Shown in pieces: positions 1 to 10,611 of a DNA stretch of 32,500 nucleotides. The notes beneath the pieces are model-generated. The model was not told the DNA's origin. It ran no database searches and saw only the letters and a list, made by a program, of their open reading frames with translations. Source of the stretch: Halocaridina rubra (taxonomy: Eukaryota > Arthropoda > Malacostraca > Decapoda > Atyidae). A program made the position numbers and the translations under genes. The stretch's first letter is position 1; every line of letters begins with the position of its first letter. The stretch covers positions 1 through 32,500 of the forward strand of contig JAXCGZ010002361.1 in the NCBI GenBank assembly GCA_037179515.1. The letters run 5' to 3'.

Positions 1-684
1 AATCAATACCTGTCCCGCATTCCTGAGAACATCAGTATAAATTTCAACAATGTTTCACTCTTCCCATCTAATAAGGTTAAAAATCTAGGAGTTATTATGG
101 ACAGTACCATGACATTTAATTTTCATATCGATGAACTACATAAAAAAGTGAACGGGACCCTTATTTACTTGAACAGAGTCTATGAAAGATTCGAGCCTGA
201 TTGTAGGGTAATTGTAGTACAAACATTAATTTTAAGTATTCTCAACTACTGTCTGAGTGTTTGGGGTTCCACGACTAAGACCCAGATGTTACGAGTGAAA
301 AGGCTCCAGAATTTTGCTGCAAGAGTTGCCATAGGGGGGGTGCATAAATATGATCACGTGACTCCCCTCTTTGAGAGATTGGGTTGGCTAAGGATGGACA
401 GGAAGTTCATATATAATATCTGTCTTTTAGTTTTTAAAATAAATCATGGAATATTACCGGAATGGCTCTTCTCATTGCCAACAGTTAATCAAGTGCGTAT
501 CAATAACGTCAACACCAGATATCAGAATTCTTTTTACGTGCCCAGAACTTCCACTGATATTGGGGCAAGAGCCTTAAATGTAATGGGCCCGAGACTTTGG
601 AACTCTTTACCCGCAAACTTAAGAAGCTGCCAAACATTACCCTCACTTAAATCTCATCTTTTAAATCACCTACTTAATAAGTGA
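1..684 (+). CDS. LINE ORF2 C-terminal part (L2/CR1 group), 5' cut by window
   Basis: The reading frame is open from base 1, before the first ATG at 97, and runs to TGA at 682-684, so this is the end of a longer ORF2 rather than a 195-residue gene. Before the ATG it encodes VKNLGVIMDS, the short block found just after the palm/thumb of non-LTR reverse transcriptases. It is followed by LNYCLSVWG, RLQNFAARVAIGG, HVTPLFERLGWL and GPRLWNSLPANLRS, then a SLKSHLLNHLL ending. This order is the usual C-terminal tail of CR1/L2/Crack/Daphne-type polymerases. The catalytic palm lies upstream of the window. No stop or frameshift is seen in the visible 228 codons, so the copy may be young. Clade within the CR1/L2 group is not resolved. 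Confidence 0.85.
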   Translation, partial: NQYLSRIPENISINFNNVSLFPSNKVKNLGVIMDSTMTFNFHIDELHKKVNGTLIYLNRVYERFEPDCRVIVVQTLILSILNYCLSVWGSTTKTQMLRVKRLQNFAARVAIGGVHKYDHVTPLFERLGWLRMDRKFIYNICLLVFKINHGILPEWLFSLPTVNQVRINNVNTRYQNSFYVPRTSTDIGARALNVMGPRLWNSLPANLRSCQTLPSLKSHLLNHLLNK

Positions 685-882
685 TTTTAGTCTCATTATT
701 ATCCTCCCATTGGGTAGACGAAGTGTATGTATGCCTATTTTAATGTGTAAATATTTTGATTTTGTGCTTTGCAAATTTCATTTGTTTTATTTTGACATTT
801 TACATTGTAATTTGTAATTAGATTAAGTATCATGTAATAGCCATTTTTGATGGAATAAAATTTTTGACTTTGACTTTGACTT

Positions 883-886
<4 letters not shown>
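1..886 (+). mobile_element. 3' end of L2/CR1-group non-LTR retrotransposon, copy 1
   Basis: ORF2 is followed by an AT-rich 3' UTR of about 180 bp with a polyadenylation-like AATAAA at 854-859. The element ends in four TTTGAC units (863-886) instead of a poly(A) tail. Short tandem 3' tails are typical of CR1/L2/Jockey-type LINEs and serve as the start point of target-primed reverse transcription. The tail runs directly into a (TC)n tract. Bases 191-886 are repeated almost exactly at 918-1620. Confidence 0.8.

Positions 887-917
<31 letters not shown>
887..917. repeat. (TC)n microsatellite, short
   Basis: About 15 TC units lie between the TTTGAC tail of copy 1 and the truncated start of copy 2. 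The short minus-strand ER-repeat ORF across it is an artefact. Confidence 0.95.
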
Positions 918-921
<4 letters not shown>

Positions 922-1412
922 GCCTGATTGTAGGGTAATTGTAGTACAAACATTAATTTTAAGTATTCTCAACTACTGTCTGAGTGTTTGGGGTTCCACG
1001 ACTAAGACCCAGATGTTACGAGTGAAAAGGCTCCAGAATTTTGCTGCAAGAGTTGCCATAGGGGGGGGTGCATAAATATGATCACGTGACTCCCCTCTTT
1101 GAGAGATTGGGTTGGCTAAGGATGGACATGAAGTTCATATATAATATCTGTCTTTTAGTTTTTAAAATAAATCATGGAATATTACCGGAATGGCTCTTCT
1201 CATTGCCAACAGTTAATCAAGTGCGTATCAATAACGTCAACACCAGATATCAGAATTCTTTTTACGTGCCCAGAACTTCCACTGATATTGGGGCAAGAGC
1301 CTTAAATGTAATGGGCCCGAGACTTTGGAACTCTTTACCCGCAAACTTAAGAAGCTGCCAAACATTACCCTCACTTAAATCTCATCTTTTAAATCACCTA
1401 CTTAATAAGTGA
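918..1412 (+). pseudogene. LINE ORF2 C-terminus, copy 2, frameshifted
   Basis: This is a 5'-truncated second copy of the same coding region, beginning at the codons for FEPDCRV. The G run that has 7 bases in copy 1 (334-340) has 8 here (1061-1068), which shifts the frame. The downstream frame from 1068 therefore carries HKYDHVTPLFERLGWL onward to the TGA at 1410-1412 and is identical to copy 1 except one Arg-to-Met change. Without its own palm domain it can make no working polymerase. The near-identity means the duplication is recent, or one copy has been converted by the other. Confidence 0.85.
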
Positions 1413-1620
1413 TTTTAGTCTCATTATTATCCTCCCATTGGGTAGACGAAGTGTATGTATGCTTATTTTAATGTGTAAATATTTTGATTTTGTGCTTTGC
1501 AAATTTCATTTGTTTTATTTTGACATTTTACATTGTAATTTGTAATTAGATTAATTATCATGTAATAGCCATTTTTGATGGAATAAAATTTTTGACTTTG
1601 ACTTTGACTTTGACTTTGAC
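918..1620 (+). mobile_element. 3' end of L2/CR1-group LINE, copy 2 (truncated)
   Basis: It corresponds base for base to 191-886 of copy 1, with about three substitutions, one extra G and one extra TTTGAC unit (five units, ending at 1620). AATAAA lies at 1582-1587. The left end abuts a (TC)n tract and the right end runs into another (TC)n tract, so the pair could be a tandem duplication of the unit 191-917 or a second insertion targeted to the microsatellite. Confidence 0.8.
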
Positions 1621-2519
<899 letters not shown>

Positions 2520-2853
2520 ATCAGGAGACGGGAAGATACGAGCTTTGGGCTCTTTCCCGTAAACATAATTATGTAATCACATTACCCCTTGTAAGGGGGG
2601 TGATCGACCAAAGAAACACGCATTCACCTCGATCCACACATATCTCGGCCACTCCTCTTAGTTCCTTGGGGATTAAGGGTTGCCACATTCCCACCCTCCT
2701 TGGGTCATCCACGAGGTAGGCGGGCAAGGTATTCTATAATGAGACTCGACAGCCGCAGCTGGTTTATCTTCATCGCATGGCAACTCCCCTCACACCCGTC
2801 CATCACAGTTCACTGAGGTAGCAAGTGCGAGAAATTCCTATGGTCTGTGTCAC
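2520..2853 (-). other. Probable 3' UTR of a decayed LINE, with two hairpins
   Basis: Read on the minus strand this follows the stop codon of the LINE remnant at 2854. It is more GC-rich than its surroundings. A stem-loop at 2528-2560 pairs ACGGGAA with TTCCCGT and GAGC with GCTC. A second perfect small hairpin, CCCCTT/AAGGGG, lies at 2585-2597. Some LINEs carry a 3' UTR stem-loop read by their own reverse transcriptase, but assigning that role here is inference. Confidence 0.4.
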
Positions 2854-3225
2854 CTATACACAATTTTCCTCCTCATTCCTAAGTCTTGCGGGCACTCTTC
2901 CCTGCTCCATTGACATTCCACGTGCATTCAATGCCCTTTTCACGCCATCCATCCATCTCATTCTAAGTCTCCCTCTTGACCTATCTTCAACCACTTCTGC
3001 ACTCCACATTCTCATTCTCTTCAATATTCGCTCATCACTCATCCTTTCCATGTGTCCAAACTATCTCAATACTCTCTGATCTAATCTGTCCGACACCCTC
3101 CTTTCAACACCGGCTCTCTGCCTGACATCCTCGTATCTTACTCTATCTATTCTAGATACACACATCATACTTCTCAAACACCTCATCTCCATTACATTCA
3201 ACTTGGTCCTTTCATCCTCTCTTGT
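2854..3225 (-). pseudogene. LINE ORF2 C-terminal remnant with RWFGH-type block
   Basis: On the minus strand the frame encodes KLNVMEMRCLRSMM, then a DRVRYEDVRQRAGVERRV stretch, RVLR-stop-FGHMERM, and RGRLRMRWMDGVKRALNARG. This is the characteristic end of a widespread arthropod non-LTR polymerase (RTE-like), in which a WFGHxxRM block follows the palm. The tryptophan codon of that block is TAG at 3061-3063, so the copy is dead. The reading frame otherwise remains open to the stop at 2854-2856. The catalytic palm and endonuclease are absent; upstream minus-strand homology fades near 3225. It differs in sequence from the RTE at 5650-7670 and so belongs to another family. Confidence 0.7.
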
Positions 3226-3758
3226 GGAAGAGAAATATACTTTCGTGGTTAAACGTCTACTAAGTAAATTAGTAATTAGTACCCAATTTCGGCTGGGTGA
3301 ATAGTGGTTATTTGTAGGGGATTTGTGTGTTTACATGTTTCCCTTTTAACGATATCTGTGACGTCGTATTAATTCGTTTGTTTACGTAACTAAACAGAAG
3401 GTAGTGACCCAGCTGCTGCTGGGTGAACAGTGTCGTTTATTGAAGGAATGGTGTGTTTTACATTACATTTCCCATTTACTGTTGCTGATTTAGCAGTTTT
3501 GTTTTAAAATTCTTGCTTAGTTGATGAATAGAGTGTTTTACTATTTAAGGATTGGGGTCAAAATTGACGAAGTTGAGTAAGTGTATGTTATTATCTTGAA
3601 AATTTCGAAAGATTGTCCTTTGATACTCTTTACAGAGTGAATGATTATTGCATTGTGGAAGCATAAAGAAGATCGTGGTTTCTTTGATAATATAATTACA
3701 TCAACTATTTGTTTTCGTTCTCTTATGTTCTATTTGCTCTCTCAATACGTCGGATAAA
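3226..3758. other. Non-coding stretch, possibly 5' flank or LTR of the BEL/Pao relic
   Basis: Two diverged segments starting GGCTGGGTGAA (about 3291) and GCTGGGTGAA (about 3418) resemble each other over roughly 80 bases, ending in TTTCCC-type sequence. They might be a tandem repeat within an LTR. I could not define LTR ends, a primer-binding site or a matching 3' LTR. Confidence 0.3.
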
Positions 3759-4686
3759 TCGGAAGCATTACAACGTCTTCGGGAATTGATTCAACGTGAT
3801 TGCGTTCAGTGTCAAACGGAAATTAGCAAAGATGACAATATTTTTGTTTTACTTATTTGAAAAGATTTCATCAAGCGCTAACAGAAAGATTTGGAATATA
3901 TGACAGAAAATATGAAGACTATGTCGAGGATAAACCCCTTAAAAGGGATTCTGAAAAGGAAGATATTTAACATGGCAATCTAGCTGAAACAATAAATAAA
4001 ATTAGCTTAGCTGTCCTAGAACGGATTCGTAACTTAGGAACTCTGAAGAGTACTAGAGCTCCTAGTTTCGAGAGTTCAAGCCTCCCCAGTGGACAACCCA
4101 CACCTAGATTTCCTGAAGTAAAAATACCACAGTTCTCTGGAATCTATGATGCTAAGAACGAGTTTTGGGATACGTTTGATAGTTTAGTACATAGTACTTC
4201 TATGCCTACTATGACAAAGTTTACTATCTTGAGAAATGCCCTTAAATGAGATGCCAAAGACACCATAAAGGGATATCCTGTTGCTAGTGAGAGCTATGAC
4301 GAATGCACAACAGCTACAAGCTGTTTATGCCAGCAAGGACAGGATCGTACGAAGTTTAATTAGGAATTTTGGTAAATATACCAATTCTCTCTTCTAATTA
4401 TTCATCACTTTTTAAGTTCAAGCAGGAAGTAGCAGCCATTACTCGAAGTCTGAAAAATTATAGAGACGTGAAGAACGCTGATTGGGTGTTTTCAGAACTT
4501 GTGATTATGAAATTACCAGATGTGGAGAACTGGATTAGCATGACACTAGACACAAAATATTCATTTGAAACCCTCTTGATAGAACTTGGAAATAATATAT
4601 ATCATATAGAAGGCAACAGCACTAATGATAACACAAAGGGAGAGACCCAAGCGTCCCATAGAGATGAGACCCAGTCTTATAAATAA
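3759..4686 (+). pseudogene. Broken BEL/Pao-type retrotransposon gag
   Basis: The frame around 4103-4246 encodes PEVKIPQFSG followed by FWDTFDSLVH and a KFTILRNALK block, then after a TGA (4247-4249) DAKDTIKGYPV. This is the conserved capsid-region signature of BEL/Pao gag (the DUF1759 family): a PxFxG start, an FW-x-FDSLVH stretch and a K-x-YLR-x-L-x-G-x-A block. After a frameshift near 4300 the frame carries a YASKDRIV segment. From 4369 another open stretch encodes a Leu-rich LKNYRDVKNADWVF...MKLPDVENW segment matching the later gag helices, ending at TAA 4684-4686. No zinc knuckle, protease, polymerase or integrase follows, so only a decayed 5' coding piece survives. Function in this copy is excluded by the stops and shifts. 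Confidence 0.72.
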
Positions 4687-5649
4687 AGAGTGTAGATAGT
4701 TTTGGTGCTCTTGCACACAAAGAACTACTAATAATAACACTGACAGACTGTAGGAAGTTTTGAAAGTGCTTAATTCGAACATCACTTTTAAGCTCACGAT
4801 ACCCTCGTAGCGTAAGTAACATAATTTCTAGAGTGGTTGCATTGTTGTCCCTTTTATACATATCATCTGCACTGTCTACCTGTTTAATAAATGTGTTTAG
4901 CTTGCTTTCCTCTGTCCATTTGCTTTTATCCTTGATTGCTTCGTGTTTAGGCTAGAGTATGTAAGTTCTATGGAATAAATAAATTCATTCTATTAAAATG
5001 TCATAGATTTATTGGTTTGCAATGGTCTGCGTATCTACATGATCGAGTGTAGAAGCCATAAAAGAGCAACAAGGGGCAGGAGATTCCATAGGAATATTTA
5101 TGTACTTGGTAGTTGCCTGAATAGAGTAGGAATGTTTTCTCAAGTGTGAAGTGGTCAAAGAGTAGATCATCTAGTCTCCTATAAGTAAATTCAATAAAAT
5201 GGCTTTCATTTTCTTTAGAAAATAATATCTTGAAAGAAAACAATTTCGTGGAAAACTTAAATCTATTATTTTCAATGCACGTTCATTATTCTACTGATCT
5301 CGTAAATAATATTGGACAAACAAAAGAAGAAATATATTACGTATATCATTTAGTAAATCTATAAGAGAAACAGACAATAAGAAATCATCAAATTATGAAA
5401 GATCAGAACGTCAAGCTCCCCAAAGCATTGAAGAATTGTAGTCACGCTTAATCACTGATGCTAAATGGTACCACTGACGGGGAAACCCCCCCCCCCACAC
5501 TTTTTTTCCTTTTTGGAGGGTCCCAGGATGTCTTGAATATATTTAAAGACAGTTTATTTCTACATAGATTATGTAAGTGTTGTTTTGGCATGATAGTTTC
5601 GTTTATTGTTAAGTGTATGTATGTAGATTTACGGGGATTGTATGTATAC
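4687..5649. other. AT-rich DNA with no recognised gene
   Basis: Only short ORFs without recognisable motifs occur here. There is a C run at about 5487-5496 next to a T run. Nothing else is supported. Confidence 0.5.
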
Positions 5650-7670
5650 TTATTCAGTTATATCAAATCGTCTCCATCTATTTCGGTTCTGTGCTTCATT
5701 TTCATCAATACTCTTCCATTGCAAGTCTTCCCTTATACAATCACGCCATCTTTTTCTTGGTCTTCCTTTCCTCCTTCTACCCGGAACTTCCATCTCCATC
5801 GTATGTCTTCCAACATGATGTTCGTCCCGTAGTAACAGATGTCCATACCATCTAAGCCTTCCCCCCTGTATTTCCTTTGATAATTCAACTGCCTTTGTCG
5901 ATCAACTTATATACTCATGCCTAATTCTATCCTTCCTTGTTACTCCAGACATCCACCTCAACATTCTCATTTTTGCTACATCCATCCTCTTCTCCTCTGT
6001 CTTCCTCATACTTGCTGTTTCTGTTCCATATAACATAGCTGGTCTTACAACGGTATTATGAAACATTCCCTTCAATCTCAGTGGTACCTTCTTGTCACAG
6101 AGAACACCAGATGCCGACCTCCAGTTATTCCATCCAACCTTGAATTCGATGTCTCACTTCCTGATCCATGCTTCCACTAGCCTCCACTATGGACCATAAG
6201 TACTTGAACTTCTGTACTGTCTTTATTTCTTCCCCATCCATTCTTATGCTATGTTCACCATTCTCAGCAATGTTGGCACGCATATATTCGGTCTCTAACC
6301 TGCTTATCCTCATTCCTCTCTCCTCAAGTGCTGCTCTCCATCCCTCCAACTACTCCTCCAAATCCTCCCTCCTCTCTGCACACAATACGGTGTCATTTGC
6401 ATATAATATGCACCATGGCATTGCTTCTCTCACATCTTTGGTCAGTGCATCCATCACCACATTGAAGATTAATGGACTAAGTGCCGACCCCTGGTGTAAC
6501 TCAACTCCTACCTCAAATCCATCTGTCTCTCCAACACTGCTTCTCACTCTGGTATGCGCTTTCCTATACATCTCCTGAATAATCCTAATATACTTTTCCT
6601 TTACCATCTTCTCCCTCAAACATCTCCATTTTTCCTGTCTTGGCACTCTGTCATAGGCCTTTTCAAGGTCTATGAAAACCAGGTGCAAGTCTCGTTGTTT
6701 TTCTCTGAATTTCTCCATCAGCTGCCTTATGCAAAATATTCCATCTGTTATGGCGCTTCCCTCCATAAATCCCAGCTGTTGCTTCCCTATTCTCACTTCT
6801 TTTAGCCTGCCATCTATCATTCTCTCCAGTATCTTAACCGTGTGAGACATTAGCTTAATGCCTCTATAATTGCTGCATTCTTGGACATCACCTTTACCTT
6901 TAAATATAGGTATTAATATACTTTTCCGCCACTCTTCTGGTATCTTTTCCTGTTCAGAGATTTTTGCCATAAGATCATACAAGATGTCTACCCCTTCCTC
7001 TCCTAAGGCTTTCCAAACTTCAAAAGGAATCAAGTCAGGCCCTGTTGCCTTCACATTCTTCATTTTCTTTAAGGCACGCATCACCTCTTCCCTAGAGAAA
7101 CCCAATACCATTCCCATGTTTACTTGTCCATCCTCTCTAATAAGTCTTTCAATTTCTCCATTTAGCAGTTGCTCAAAATACTCCTTCCATCGTTTCAGGA
7201 TGTCTTCTTCCTTCTTTAGGACCGTACCATTTCCATCTTTAATTTGCTTAATATGGGTGATGTCCTATGTACTTTTATTTCTTACCTTTGACAATTTGAA
7301 CATCTTGCTTAAACCTTCCTTACTTTCCAGTTCATCATAAATCCCACCATATGCTCTTGCCTTAGCTTGAGCTACTACCTTTTTTATTTCTTTGTTTCTC
7401 TCTCTTAACATTTTTCTGTCTTCCTGCAACTGTGACTCTTCAAATTTCTGCTTTGCCTCCTTCTTACCTTTTACAGCCTCCCTTATACCTTCCTCCCACC
7501 ACCAGCTTTCCTTTTCTTCCCATACTATTCCAGATGTTTCCCCTTGTATCTTCCTTCCATGCCTTCTAATCACTGATGCCTCCACCATTAAACCACATCT
7601 TCAATTTCCAGATCAATCTCTCCCAACACTCTCTCCTCTCATCATTATCCACCGTCACTGTCATTAGCTT
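5650..7670 (-). pseudogene. RTE-clade LINE: reverse transcriptase and C-terminus, broken
   Basis: On the minus strand, from 7670 down, a linker rich in Lys/Glu precedes the polymerase. The palm shows ATGPDLIPFEVWK, NYRGIKLMSHTVKI, motif A FIDLEKAYDRVPR, motif B LHQGSALSPLIF and motif C YANDTVL. HQGSALSP is diagnostic of the RTE clade. The C-terminus continues with KFKYLWSIVEASGSMDQEVRHRIQ, LCDKKVPLRLKG, PAMLYGTE, RMLRWMSGVTRKDRIRHEYI, RWYGHLL and RKRWRDCIREDLQ, ending at TAA 5650-5652. Disabling changes: TAG at 7265-7267, TAG at 6350-6352, a frameshift near 6130, TGA at 5902-5904, and YADD changed to YAND, which removes a metal-binding aspartate. The apurinic endonuclease domain is missing, so the copy is 5'-truncated near 7670. 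Confidence 0.9.
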
Positions 7671-8479
7671 TGCTAGCACACAGACGTATTTTTCATTGGA
7701 AAGCTGGTTATTGGGTAGACATAAGTGAGGAGAGACGCTGATTGCCTCTAGTCTAGCTTTATTATACCAATAACAGAAAGCTATAGGATATCCTTACCTT
7801 ACTGGCTGTGACTGCCCTGTTTTTACCTGCCGGGTGGTTGCAGCTTCTGCATTGAACTTGCTGTGAGCTGTGGGCAGGTGTTACTGGTAGGTTAAGCCAG
7901 CAGCACAGAGGGGAGAACTCCGCCCCTGGTGAATTAACACCGTCCACTGTCCCCATACATCACAGTAACCTCCTTGTAGTTTCCCCACCTCCCCCTTCCC
8001 AATCCTGAGCACGAAAATATGTTCCTACTACTGTCTTACTTTCGAATCTAGATTTAAACTAATTCTCTATCTAAAATTCCTTTTAATTTTTTTTATTTTC
8101 ATTAAGTTGGTTTCGTTTTCAATTGCATAATTTTTTTTTGTTGCAAATTGAAATTAAACCTAAATCTTCGTTTAAATTACGTTATTTTAACCTAGTGGTT
8201 CGTTAACCTAGGTGTCTTAAAGTAAAATCCTGTGTATAAACTCGTTTGGGAACCAGTGGGTAAATATTGTATTTCTTTTAACTACCTAATTAAAAAGATC
8301 GTTATCACTTGTAAAGGTCATCCAAGCGGCAACTCTTACCTGGAATTTTCCACTGGGTTTTACCAATAAACATATATCTCGATAAATTGAGCTATATATA
8401 TATATATTTTTTTCCTAAACCCATTCTAAATTAACGAATCGTTTTCGTAATAAGCGAGACTATTACTTACTGTCGTGTT
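7671..8479. other. Unassigned spacer between RTE and Jockey/I-type element
   Basis: Bases 7671-8010 are comparatively GC-rich and may be an unidentified repeat. Bases 8020-8480 are AT-rich and probably include the 5' UTR of the following element. No coding frame or motif is convincing. Confidence 0.4.
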
Positions 8480-8508
8480 GTAATCACCCGTCTGGAAATG
8501 TATAAATA

Positions 8509-9795
8509 ATGGGCCGCATTCGAATAAAAGACCGTGACCCCTCAGGGGACCAAACTCAGCGTAAAAATGACGTATATAAATGTCTGAATGAAGGAAATAT
8601 AATCATATACAAACTAATCAATATCGTATCTGGCTTTGTTGTTGTCCTTCCTGATGAATACTTGGAGAAAATATGCACTCCAGAAGTCAAAGCCATATTC
8701 AATCGTAACAAGTTCGAAATCAACATGCCACCTGAATTGAACGCGCAAAGAACAGTAGTCCTTCTCGGCTTAGATAGGTACATCACCCAACATGAAGATG
8801 AAATAACAACTGAAATAGAACTCTGTAACCCCGAAGTAAAGATAGACTCAATAATTAGCACTAACCACCTACTCAAAATCAGGTTTCAGAATATTTGTAT
8901 GGCCAAAACAGTTAGGAATCAGGGTCTCCTACTGTTCAGTACAAGTATAAACAAAAGCAACATAGAAGAAATCTATGTTAACCTGTAAACATGCACGAAG
9001 TGTTATAGTCTTGACCATAACACAAAAGACTGCAAAAAGGAAACGAAAATATGTTCCGAATGTGCCCAAGAGGGACACAGATGGAATAAAAATAATTGTT
9101 CAACGAAAACCAAAAAATGCATCAACTGCTCAGGGGAACACTCGACACTCACTGCAGGTTGTCCCATAAGAAAACAAAGACGGAAGGATAAACTAACAGA
9201 GATAAGAGAAGCAAAAAAGCAGCCCAAACCAACTTTCTCCGAGGTTCTTGGGGCAGGCATAGCCACTACTTCCAACTCTCAAACACAGCAAGACTTCAAA
9301 TTCCCAATGAACTCGAACCAGATGACTACAGTTATAATAAGTGCTATGGTTTACGGCCAAATGATGGATTCCATTAATCCGGGGTCATTTGAAAAAGCGG
9401 TAAACGAAATTTACGAACTAAATGGTTTACCAATGATTAATCTCCCCAAGAGTGTACCAAACGATCCTAAATTGACTGCAGCAAAAAATGCTGTATCTGC
9501 AACTGTAGAAGAAGTGAGAGAAGAGGAAGAGAGGATGGAAGACGTAATCGAACCAGCAGAAGAAGAACAATCTTCTCAGGCCAAGAAAAAACGACCAACT
9601 CAGTCTCCATTGGGAGCAATCCCCCCCAAAAAAAAAAATGCAACAGAGAAGAAAAAGGTCTCAAAACAAACCTTAGAACTAAATAAAAACGAAGAGACTG
9701 CTATGAAGCAGAGAGAAAGGGTAAAGCTGAGGGAAGACCTAAACTTCAAAATAATAGGAAGAAATGATGACATCTTACCTCTGATATGGAGATAG
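8509..9795 (+). pseudogene. Jockey/I-type LINE ORF1 (gag-like, three CCHC knuckles)
   Basis: ATG at 8509 opens a frame of 429 codons broken by one TAA (8986-8988). The first 159 residues form an uncharacterised N-terminal part. Directly after the stop come three zinc knuckles: C-x2-C-x4-H-x4-C (starting CTKC), C-x2-C-x4-H-x6-C (CSEC) and C-x2-C-x3-H-x6-C (CINC, ending AGCP). This triple arrangement is typical of Jockey and I group ORF1 proteins, which bind the element RNA. The C-terminal part is Lys/Glu-rich with a KKKRP-type basic patch. The frame ends at TAG 9793-9795, and an overlapping frame (9786-10007) probably continues the original ORF1 after a frameshift. The TAA between N-terminal part and knuckles rules out a normal product. 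Confidence 0.82.
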
Positions 9796-10023
9796 AAATG
9801 ATTAGAGATACGCTACTCAGAACTAATAAGCTCAAATACATTTACTCCAACAGTAGTTACCAGCCTCATCGAGTCCATCTATATCTAGAACAAAATAAAA
9901 TCGATCTGTCTGACCTAAGAATCCAATATTTGAAAATAAAGCACTTTAATGCACTACCCCAAGGGCTATATAAAAGAACATCATCTTCCTCAAGTATAAA
10001 TACGTAACTTTTTTATATTCAGT

Positions 10024-10447
10024 ATGTTAAATAAATCTAACAAATTAACAATCATTCAACATAACGGACTAGCCTGGACTAAGAATGCAGAATTCTTCAA
10101 TATAGATATAACAACCTCTCCAATGCAGTGGGCAGAGGCCCTTGGAACCCCCAGGCCTTAACAGAACTACGAACAATAAAAAAAACTAAAAAAATCACTA
10201 AAAGAAGCGTATAACAGCAATTGGGAAAACGTCATAATGAACATACAAAGTAGAGAAAGAGACCCAATGAAATTTTGGTATAATATCAAAAAGGTAATGG
10301 GGAATAAAACTGATACAACACCGTACTTGATCGATGATAATAATAACAACAATAAATGATATACCAGTAAGGAAAAAGAGGAGAAATTTAGAAATACTTG
10401 GAGAAATGTTTTTAATATCAGCGACGAAGAAAACAGAAACTATGATG
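10024..10447 (+). pseudogene. ORF2 5' remnant: endonuclease start and RT linker, deleted inside
   Basis: ATG at 10024 begins LNKSNKLTIIQHNGLAWTKN, matching the first block (QxN) of LINE apurinic-type endonucleases. After about 27 residues the homology stops. From about 10190 the sequence encodes KSLKEAYNSNWENVIMNI, DPMKFWYNIKKVMGNKT and, after a TGA near 10357, EEKFRNTWRNVF. That is the linker that normally lies ahead of the RT. Roughly 200 residues of endonuclease, including the catalytic Asp and His blocks, are therefore deleted. The piece ends at the CR1 insertion and resumes at 14101. Confidence 0.65.
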
Positions 10448-10563
10448 AACATAAGAACATAAGAATAGAGGACACTGCAACATGCCTACTGGCACACACG
10501 AGGCAGCTCCATTTTTGAATTGTATTTTCAGCATGTCTAACCTATTCTATTCTACTCTACTTA

Positions 10564-10569
10564 TTTATT
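10564..10569 (-). promoter_or_regulatory. Polyadenylation signal in CR1 3' UTR
   Basis: AATAAA on the minus strand lies about 45 bases after the ORF2 stop and about 115 bases before the TTCTTATG tail. The same hexamer is present in the orphan CR1 3' end at 28358-28521. Confidence 0.5.
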
Positions 10570-10611
10570 CTGTTTTTCTTTTTATGATTTTTCTAATAAG
10601 CACTAACCTAT

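Noticed and set aside
3226..3758. LTR and primer-binding site for the BEL/Pao relic
   Set aside because: No paired LTR or clear TG...CA ends could be found; only a weak internal similarity.
5458..5855. 124- and 80-codon plus-strand ORFs
   Set aside because: They start in low-complexity C/T runs and then lie antisense to the RTE C-terminus.
6168..7667. Several plus-strand ORFs over the RTE
   Set aside because: They are antisense shadows; the minus strand has clear RT motifs.
8975..9169. 64-codon ORF starting within ORF1
   Set aside because: Another frame over the zinc knuckles; the knuckle frame is the meaningful one.
9307..9795. Separate 162-residue Lys/Glu-rich protein gene
   Set aside because: Same frame and direct continuation of the zinc-knuckle ORF1; only the TAA at 8986 separates them.
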